A DNA stretch of 10,959 nucleotides from Tannerella sp. (GTDB lineage Bacteria > Bacteroidota > Bacteroidia > Bacteroidales > Tannerellaceae). The DNA is taken from positions 1 to 10,959 of the forward strand of contig JAIRXI010000138.1 in NCBI GenBank assembly GCA_031268395.1, read 5' to 3'. Every line of letters begins with the position of its first letter. Within the stretch, counting starts at the first letter, position 1. The notes under the pieces are model-generated. The model searched no databases. It saw only the letters and a list, made by a program, of their open reading frames with translations, and had not been told where the DNA came from. Below, in pieces: positions 5,553 through 10,959 of this stretch. The translations under genes and the position numbers were made by a program.

Positions 5553-7212
5553 CCGCGGAGACAGGGCCAGACCCGACTTCCTTTTTGAAAGCAGCTGGGA
5601 AGTATGCAACAAGGTCGGGGGCATCTACACGGTACTCTCCTCCAAAGCGCGGACGTTGTATCAGCAGTATGGAGACCGCATGATTTTCATCGGCCCCGAC
5701 CTCGGACGGCCCTGCCCCGATTTCGTTGCCGATCCGTCGCTTTTCCCCGAATGGACGGCGCACGTCAGGACACATGAAACGTTGCGCCTCAAGACGGGAC
5801 GCTGGAACGTCGCCGGGAGGCCGCCCGTCGTCCTGGTTGACTTCAAACCCTGTTTCCCCGAACGGAACGCGCTGTTTTTCGAGATATGGGAAGCCTTCGG
5901 CGTGGATTCTTCCGTCGCATGTGACGACTACGACGAGTCGTGCATCTTCGCGTATGCTGCGGCGCTGACCGTGCAGAGTTTTTACCGCTTCCACCGCCTG
6001 GAAAACAGGCGGGTGATAGCCCACTTCGACGAATGGATGCTGGGGATGGGTCTGCTGTATCTCCGGAAACACCTGCCCGCCGTGGCCACCGTCTTCACAA
6101 CCCATGCCACGACCGTCGGGCGTTCCATCGCCGGCAACGGCAAACCGCTCTACGGCTATATGGAAGGATACGACGGCGACCAGATGGCGCGGGAACTGCA
6201 TGTCGAGGCCAAGCATGCCCTGGAGAAGCAGGCGGCGCACCGGGCCGACTGTTTCACGACAGTCAGCGACATTACCGCCCTGGAATGCACCCGCCTGCTG
6301 AACAGCGCGCCGGACACCGTCACGCCGAACGGCTTTGAACCGGACCTTGTCCCTTCGGGCAGGGCGTATGACGCCAGACGCAGCCGGGCGCGGGAGACCC
6401 TGCTCCGCGTGGCGGGAAAGCTGCTGGGCGCGCCGGTCGACCCGGATGCTTTTCTGGTTGCAACCAGCGGACGCTACGAGTACCGCAACAAGGGCATCGA
6501 CGTATTTATCGACGCAATGAACCGCCTCCGCCTGTCGGACAGGCTGCGGCGCGAAACGCTGGCTTTCATCCTGGTGCCTGCCTGGACGTATGCGCCACGG
6601 GCAGACCTGCAGGCGGCGCTGGAACATGATTTCCCGCAGGCGACACCCATGCAGACGCCTTTCCTCACCCACTGGCTCCACCGGATGGCGGACGACCCCG
6701 TGATGAACTTTATTTTCCATGCAGGCTTTTCCAACCTCCCGTCCGACAGGCTGAAGATCTTCTTTGTCCCCTGCTATATGGACGGCGGCGACGGCATTTT
6801 CAACCTCCCCTACTACGACTTGTTGACCGGCATGGATGCTACCGTTTTCCCTTCCTACTACGAGCCGTGGGGATATACGCCGCTGGAGAGCATCGCTTTC
6901 GGTGTCCCGACGGTGACGACCGACCTGGCCGGATTCGGCGCGTGGGCGAAAAGCGTTATCGCCGCGGAGACGATGGATGAAGGGGTTGCCGTGGTTCGCC
7001 GCACGGACGACAACTATTTCGAAGTGACGGAAACCGTGGCCGGCGTGCTGCTCGCCCTGAGCCGGAAAGGGGAAGCGGAACGGGCTGCCGTCCGGAAAGC
7101 CTGCTTCGACCTGGCTTCCAAAGCCGGATGGAAATACTTCATTGCCCACTACGACGCGGCCTATGAACAGGCGCTCGCGAAGGCGACGGAAAGGAATAAA
7201 AATAACCTGTAA
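5545..7212 (+). CDS. Glycogen synthase, GT3 (eukaryote-like) family
   Basis: The enzyme extends alpha-1,4-glucan chains from a nucleotide sugar; GT3 enzymes characterised in fungi and animals use UDP-glucose. The 555-residue protein has both halves of a GT-B fold. The N-terminal domain has [24 protein letters not shown] (12-35, glycine-rich nucleotide-sugar loop), AHFDEWM (159-165) and [13 protein letters not shown] (184-196). The C-terminal domain has [14 protein letters not shown] (Arg310 and Lys316, phosphate-binding equivalents) and [20 protein letters not shown] with the E-x7-E pair Glu440/Glu448. Yeast and human enzymes are about 700-740 residues; this one lacks their C-terminal extension, and the arginine cluster for glucose-6-phosphate control is not conserved in the final helix ([17 protein letters not shown]). 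I chose ATG 5545 because homology starts at residue about 11; the frame continues upstream only as a shadow of queF. It overlaps queF by 8 bp and is followed by the FkbM gene after 11 bp. It is often labelled glgA by analogy, but classical GlgA is family GT5. Confidence 0.92.
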   Translation: MSSRGDRARPDFLFESSWEVCNKVGGIYTVLSSKARTLYQQYGDRMIFIGPDLGRPCPDFVADPSLFPEWTAHVRTHETLRLKTGRWNVAGRPPVVLVDFKPCFPERNALFFEIWEAFGVDSSVACDDYDESCIFAYAAALTVQSFYRFHRLENRRVIAHFDEWMLGMGLLYLRKHLPAVATVFTTHATTVGRSIAGNGKPLYGYMEGYDGDQMARELHVEAKHALEKQAAHRADCFTTVSDITALECTRLLNSAPDTVTPNGFEPDLVPSGRAYDARRSRARETLLRVAGKLLGAPVDPDAFLVATSGRYEYRNKGIDVFIDAMNRLRLSDRLRRETLAFILVPAWTYAPRADLQAALEHDFPQATPMQTPFLTHWLHRMADDPVMNFIFHAGFSNLPSDRLKIFFVPCYMDGGDGIFNLPYYDLLTGMDATVFPSYYEPWGYTPLESIAFGVPTVTTDLAGFGAWAKSVIAAETMDEGVAVVRRTDDNYFEVTETVAGVLLALSRKGEAERAAVRKACFDLASKAGWKYFIAHYDAAYEQALAKATERNKNNL

Positions 7213-7223
7213 ACAGAGAACCT

Positions 7224-8330
7224 ATGGATTTTAAGGAACTGCTGAGGCCGGGATTCGCCGGGAAAGACGAAGAAGTGATGGCCTCTCTCCGCCGCTCGCC
7301 GTATCCCGTGCTGCTGTATGGCGCGGCGGCAGATGTGGGCGGACGGATCGTGAACAGACTGCAGGAAAACAGCCTGCACATTGCCGGGATAGTGCTGGAC
7401 GGGGACTGTCCCACCGCCGCCATCGCCCTGCCCGCCCTGGCAGACGTGGAAGTCTGCACGCCGGAGGAGGCGGACAGACGCTTTGCGGCATACCACGTCA
7501 TCGCCGGTTTTGTCGGGGGATATGGCCGAACGGATCGCATCGCGCAGAAATGCCGCAACGCCCGATCGGTGGAATACCTTTCCGAACTGTTCGGCATGGA
7601 GGTCATCACGCCGTCATTTGTCCTGGAGCACCGGGAACCGCTGGAAACCCTCTACGGCAGCCTCGGCGACGCCCTTTCAAAAGATTCGCTTGTCGCCTAC
7701 CTGCTGGCCAAAACCCGTCAGGACATGTGTTATCTCCCGCCTTTTTTTGAGAGGACACAATACTTCCCGACCGGATTCTTCACCCTGACAGACCATGAGT
7801 CGTATTTCGACTGCGGCGCTTTCACGGGCGATACGGTCGCCGATTTCCTGACTGCTACCGGCGGCCGCTACCGCTACATCTGGGCGGCCGAACCCGACCC
7901 GTCCAGCTACCGGCAGCTGATGCGCTTTATCGCCGACCGGCAACTGACCGCCATCGAGGCAGTGAACCGGGGGATATACAGTTTTGCCGGCCGGCTCCCC
8001 TTCCATGCGGAAGGGAGCATGTTGTCGATGATTGCGGACGGCGCGTCGCAGACCGTCGACGTAGATACCGTCGACCGTATTGCAGCCGGCCGGCCGGTCT
8101 CCTATATCAAGATGGATGTGGAAGGCGCCGAACTGATGGCGCTGCACGGCGCCACACAGACGATCCTTGCACACCGGCCGCTGCTGGGCATCAGCATCTA
8201 TCACAGGCAGCGCGACCTGATCGACATCCCTGCCTTCATCTGCTCCCTGGTGCCGGAATACCGGTTTTATTTCAGGGTTCACAAGAAACTGGCCATAGAC
8301 ACCGTCCTGTACGCAGTCGCGCCGCGGTGA
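7224..8330 (+). CDS. FkbM-family SAM-dependent methyltransferase with an N-terminal accessory domain
   Basis: The 368-residue protein has an FkbM-type methyltransferase domain in its C-terminal half. SAM-binding motif I is YFDCGAFTGDTVADF (194-208), the acidic end of strand 2 is AAEPDPSSY (221-229), DVDTVDRI lies at 279-286, and the family block SYIKMDVEGAELMALHGA at 293-310. The closing pattern HRP ... ISIYH and the end strand IDTVLYAV are also present. FkbM proteins usually O-methylate sugars or polyketide-type small molecules; the substrate here cannot be told. Residues about 28-120 (PVLLYGAAADVGGRIVNRLQE onward) resemble a Rossmann-like domain with a GAAADVGG loop, seen in some multi-domain FkbM proteins. 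No signal peptide or membrane segment, so cytoplasmic. As last gene after glycogen synthase it may modify a glucan- or glycan-related molecule, but this is inference from position only. Confidence 0.85.
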   Translation: MDFKELLRPGFAGKDEEVMASLRRSPYPVLLYGAAADVGGRIVNRLQENSLHIAGIVLDGDCPTAAIALPALADVEVCTPEEADRRFAAYHVIAGFVGGYGRTDRIAQKCRNARSVEYLSELFGMEVITPSFVLEHREPLETLYGSLGDALSKDSLVAYLLAKTRQDMCYLPPFFERTQYFPTGFFTLTDHESYFDCGAFTGDTVADFLTATGGRYRYIWAAEPDPSSYRQLMRFIADRQLTAIEAVNRGIYSFAGRLPFHAEGSMLSMIADGASQTVDVDTVDRIAAGRPVSYIKMDVEGAELMALHGATQTILAHRPLLGISIYHRQRDLIDIPAFICSLVPEYRFYFRVHKKLAIDTVLYAVAPR

Positions 8331-8353
8331 GATTCGGAGGGAAGCGGACCGCG

Positions 8354-9607
8354 CTATTCGAAGCGGATCGTCCGCGCGGGATGTATTTTGGCAATCAGGC
8401 AGGAAGGGCCGAGCATCATCAGCATGGAAACGATCCCCGTCCCCAGGTTGATCAGCAGCCAGGCGGCAACGTTCAGGTCGACCGGCACGGTATCCAGATA
8501 GTAATTGACCGGGTCGAGCGTGACCACGTGGAAACGGGACTGTATGAAACAGACGGCCAGCCCGACCGCATTGCCCCACAACATGCCCCTGCCGATCAGG
8601 AAGGATGCGATGTAGAGAAACACCCTGCGAATGCTCCGGTCTTCCTGTCCCATCGCTTTCAGAACGCCGATCATCCGCGTGCGTTCCAGGATAATGATCA
8701 GCAGCCCCGAAATCATGGTAAACCCGGATACCGCCATCATCAGCGCCAGGATCACCACCACGTTGAGATCCAGCACGTCCAGCCAGTTAAAGATCATCGG
8801 GTTCAGTTCCTTGACGGAACGGACGTAAAAGGTGTTCCCCAAGCGGTCTTTCCGGTCTATCAGATGGAAATAGAGCGCTTCGGAGATCTCGTCGAGGCGG
8901 TCGTAATCGTCAACAAACAGTTCCAGGCCGCTGACGGCGTCACCTTCCCAGCCGTTCAACCGGATGACCTGCCTGATGTCGGCAAGGACATATAGCTTGT
9001 CGTAGTCGAGGTAGCCCGTGTCGTAGATGCCGCGGATATGCAGCTTGCGTGCGCGCATCTGTCCGGCGTCCTGCACAAAATAGGCTGCGAACGGATCGCC
9101 GCACTTCAGGCCCAGCATGTCGGCCAGGCTGCGGGACATCAGGACGTCCGTCGAAGGCTTGTCCGGGTCGACCGTAAACAGTTCGCCTTCCTTCAGGTGT
9201 TTGCGGAAAAACGATCCGTCGAAATGCTCGTCCACTCCCTTGAGCACAAAGCCCTGGCATTCAGTTTCGGTCTTGATCATGCCCGGCGCAAGGGCAAACC
9301 GCTCGACGTGGCGCACGCCCGGCCAGGCGAGCAGTTCGTCCGTCAGCGTGTCGTCGACCGCCACCGGGACGGTCTCGTAGGACGTATTGCTGTCGAAATT
9401 AGTGATCTGGATATGCGCACCGAATCCGATCACCTTGTTGCGGACTTCTCGCTTGAAACCGGTCACGATGGCCACGGAGAGGATCATCATGCACAGTCCC
9501 AGCGCAATGCCCGCCATGGCGATCCGAATGGCCGGGGGCGTTGCCCGCGATTCGCCCGCCGGCTTGCTGAAGTGCACTTTCCGTGCGATGAACAGTTCGA
9601 GATTCAA
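8354..9607 (-). CDS. ABC transporter permease, LolC/LolE/FtsX-like
   Basis: The 417-residue protein has the four-helix MacB/LolCE topology: one N-terminal transmembrane segment (about 27-51), a large periplasmic domain (52-275), then three transmembrane segments (about 282-307, 327-356, 379-402). The FtsX-type coupling motif LLIIILERTRMIGVLKAMG (302-320) follows helix 2, and the C-terminus has the common ending HPARTIRFE. Such permeases pair with a LolD-like ATPase and in Gram-negative bacteria often release lipoproteins from the inner membrane; no ATPase gene lies in this window, so the partner is elsewhere. The start is a TTG at 9607 giving MNLELFIARKV, the sequence expected for this family; no ATG is available nearby without losing the first segment. 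It lies 4 bp after the aminotransferase stop (co-transcribed), and its stop (TAG) is 23 bp from the convergent FkbM stop. Confidence 0.88.
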   Translation of the reverse strand: MNLELFIARKVHFSKPAGESRATPPAIRIAMAGIALGLCMMILSVAIVTGFKREVRNKVIGFGAHIQITNFDSNTSYETVPVAVDDTLTDELLAWPGVRHVERFALAPGMIKTETECQGFVLKGVDEHFDGSFFRKHLKEGELFTVDPDKPSTDVLMSRSLADMLGLKCGDPFAAYFVQDAGQMRARKLHIRGIYDTGYLDYDKLYVLADIRQVIRLNGWEGDAVSGLELFVDDYDRLDEISEALYFHLIDRKDRLGNTFYVRSVKELNPMIFNWLDVLDLNVVVILALMMAVSGFTMISGLLIIILERTRMIGVLKAMGQEDRSIRRVFLYIASFLIGRGMLWGNAVGLAVCFIQSRFHVVTLDPVNYYLDTVPVDLNVAAWLLINLGTGIVSMLMMLGPSCLIAKIHPARTIRFE

Positions 9608-9611
9608 CGGG

Positions 9612-10835
9612 TCAGCGGTCAGGAGATTCGACAGGCTGTTTTGTGCGTCCGGGATAGGCTTCCAGCGCTTTTTCGAGGATGACCAGCGCCACGGCCAGGT
9701 CTTCCTTTTTCAGGACATAGGCCAGGCGTACTTCGTTTTTCCCGTAGCCGGGCGAGGTATAGAAGCCGGAAGCCGGCGCCATCATGATGGTCTGTCCCTC
9801 GTAGCTAAATTCGCGCAGGCACCATGCACAGAACTCGTCCGCATCGTCCACCGGCAGCCGGACCACCGTGTAGAAGGCGCCCATCGGTATGGGCGAATAG
9901 CAGCCGTCGATGCGGTTCACGCCGTCGACCAGGAAGTTGCGCCGCTCCAGGTATTCATTGTACACCGAGAGCATGTACTCTTCCGGCGTGTCGAGCGACG
10001 CCTCGGCAACCAGCTGTCCGAGCAGGGGCGGACTTAGCCGTGCCTGGCACCACTTCATCACGTTGTCCCTCACCTGGCGGTTCTTGGCGATCAGCGCCCC
10101 GATACGGATGCCGCACTCGCTGTAGCGTTTGGAAACGGAATCGACCAGCACGACATTGTTTTCGATCCCTTCCAGGTGGAAGGCGGAAATATACGGCGCG
10201 CCCGTATAGCAAAATTCGCGGTAGACCTCGTCCGAGAAAAGGAACAGGTCGTATTTCTTCACAATGTCGCGCAGCCGGTTCATCTCCTTCTGCGTATACA
10301 GGTAGCCTGTCGGGTTGTTCGGGTTGCATATCATGATGCCCTTCGTCCGTTCCGTGATCAGCGTTTCAAACTCATCCATCGAGGGCAGCTTGAAGCCGTC
10401 GTTGATGGACGAGGGGATGGTCCTGATCCGGGCGCCGGCCGAGACGGCAAACGCCATGTAGTTGGCATAGGCCGGTTCGGGGATAATAATTTCGTCGCCC
10501 GGGTCGAGGCAGGCCATGAACGAAAAGGATACCGCTTCCGAGCCGCCGGTAGTGATGATAATGTCGTCCGCATCGACCAGAATCCCGAACTTGCGGTAAT
10601 ACGTCACCAGCTTTTCGCGGAAGGAAAGGATCCCTTCACTGGGCGAATACTCCAGCACCGTCCGGTCGAGGCAGCGTATCGCTTCCAGCCCGACTTTCGG
10701 CGTCGGCAGATCCGGCTGTCCGATGTTCAGGTGGTAGACTTTGATTCCTTTTGCTTTCGCCCGGTTGGCCAGCGGCACAAGTTTGCGGATGGGGGAAGCA
10801 GGCATGTCGATTCCCCGTTTTGAAATGGTTGGCAT
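9612..10835 (-). CDS. Class I/II PLP-dependent aminotransferase
   Basis: This 407-residue fold-type I aminotransferase has the expected length and all key residues. NIGQPD (37-42) is the N-terminal substrate loop, and TTGGSEAV (95-102) binds the cofactor phosphate. NPNNPTG (171-177) contains the Asn that contacts PLP, SDEVY (201-205) holds the Asp and Tyr, and the Schiff-base Lys236 is in VDSVSKRYS. The substrate carboxylate Arg370 is in NEVRLAY. The family (aspartate aminotransferase-like, subgroup I-gamma) includes aspartate, aromatic and other amino-acid aminotransferases; the exact substrate cannot be read from sequence. The ATG at 10835 gives MPTISKRG, the form I recall for Bacteroidales members. 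It lies downstream of a good promoter and heads a two-gene unit with the permease. Confidence 0.93.
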   Translation of the reverse strand: MPTISKRGIDMPASPIRKLVPLANRAKAKGIKVYHLNIGQPDLPTPKVGLEAIRCLDRTVLEYSPSEGILSFREKLVTYYRKFGILVDADDIIITTGGSEAVSFSFMACLDPGDEIIIPEPAYANYMAFAVSAGARIRTIPSSINDGFKLPSMDEFETLITERTKGIMICNPNNPTGYLYTQKEMNRLRDIVKKYDLFLFSDEVYREFCYTGAPYISAFHLEGIENNVVLVDSVSKRYSECGIRIGALIAKNRQVRDNVMKWCQARLSPPLLGQLVAEASLDTPEEYMLSVYNEYLERRNFLVDGVNRIDGCYSPIPMGAFYTVVRLPVDDADEFCAWCLREFSYEGQTIMMAPASGFYTSPGYGKNEVRLAYVLKKEDLAVALVILEKALEAYPGRTKQPVESPDR

Positions 10836-10869
10836 TCTATACTGTTCTAATAGATTGATAAAAACAGCG

Positions 10870-10901
10870 CAAAAGTAGCGTTTATCAAAATACTGCGCAA
10901 A
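10870..10901 (-). promoter_or_regulatory. Promoter of the aminotransferase-permease operon
   Basis: On the minus strand TTTG (10901-10898) is followed after 20 bp by TACTTTTG (10877-10870). This fits the Bacteroidetes consensus TTTG, 19-21 bp, TAnnTTTG. The start of transcription would be near 10863, giving a leader of about 28 bases to the ATG at 10835, without a Shine-Dalgarno sequence. Confidence 0.65.
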
Positions 10902-10926
10902 TATTTCCGGTTCAAAGATGCTAACG

Positions 10927-10952
10927 GGTCTGTCCGCAGACCGGCACGTGCC
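10927..10952. other. Hairpin and adjacent palindrome at the right edge
   Basis: GGTCTG (10927-10932) and CAGACC (10937-10942) form a 6-bp stem with a TCCG loop; directly next to it is the 10-bp palindrome GGCACGTGCC (10943-10952). They could mark the end of a gene lying beyond the window, but no T-run follows on either strand. Confidence 0.3.
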
Positions 10953-10959
10953 TTTCGGC

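Noticed and set aside
5455..7149. 564-codon minus-strand open frame opposite the glycogen synthase
   Set aside because: A GC-rich antisense shadow of a well-supported gene, with His/Arg/Val-rich composition and no motif.
8331..8376. Two-way terminator between the convergent FkbM and permease genes
   Set aside because: GCGGAC (8344-8349) and GTCCGC (8370-8375) are inverted, but the stem is short, the loop long, it overlaps the permease coding end and no T-run follows.

Overview
The window reads as a chromosomal segment of a Bacteroidales bacterium. The protein sequences (ArgH, PyrE, type I QueF, a GT3-type glycogen synthase, a LolC/E-type permease) look like those of Bacteroides, Parabacteroides and Tannerella relatives. 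Three upstream regions carry the Bacteroidetes sigma-factor -7 box (TAnnTTTG), and Shine-Dalgarno sequences are mostly absent. The DNA looks GC-rich for the order, which could suit a Tannerellaceae member, but the genus is a guess.

Positions 1-1241 hold no gene I can defend; this is a repeat-loaded accessory stretch. It contains a 12-C run inside an AT-rich hairpin (18-59), six 7-bp tandem repeats (499-540), a 9-bp-stem hairpin (546-567), and a short interspersed-type repeat (594-632). It also holds a 403-bp nearly palindromic element (694-1096) flanked by 5-bp direct repeats ATAAT. That element sits inside a degraded IS982-like transposase gene on the minus strand. Removing the element and one ATAAT copy restores the reading frame ...KGMYYYGLKLHA, which is strong internal evidence for a MITE-like transposition event.

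Positions 1242-4143 (minus strand) form a compact four-gene operon: pyrE (pyrimidine synthesis), a small SRPBCC-fold protein, argH (arginine synthesis) and a predicted lipoprotein with a Rieske-like domain whose histidine ligands are missing. Its promoter lies in the divergent spacer of about 250 bp before queC.

Positions 4387-8330 (plus strand) form a second tight operon. queC and queF supply the 7-cyano-7-deazaguanine and preQ1 steps of queuosine tRNA modification. They are followed by a eukaryote-like GT3 glycogen synthase (8-bp overlap with queF) and an FkbM-family methyltransferase with an extra N-terminal domain (11-bp gap).

Positions 8354-10835 (minus strand, convergent with the previous operon) carry a class I/II PLP aminotransferase followed after 4 bp by an FtsX/LolC-type ABC transporter permease that starts with TTG. 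The aminotransferase has the best promoter in the window: TTTG, 20 bp, TACTTTTG. The right end past 10901 holds only the upstream flank with a small hairpin.

The core genes are ordinary housekeeping loci. The unusual material is the left-hand repeat region, especially the nested palindromic element, and to a lesser degree the queCF/glycogen synthase/FkbM operon and the modified Rieske-like lipoprotein.
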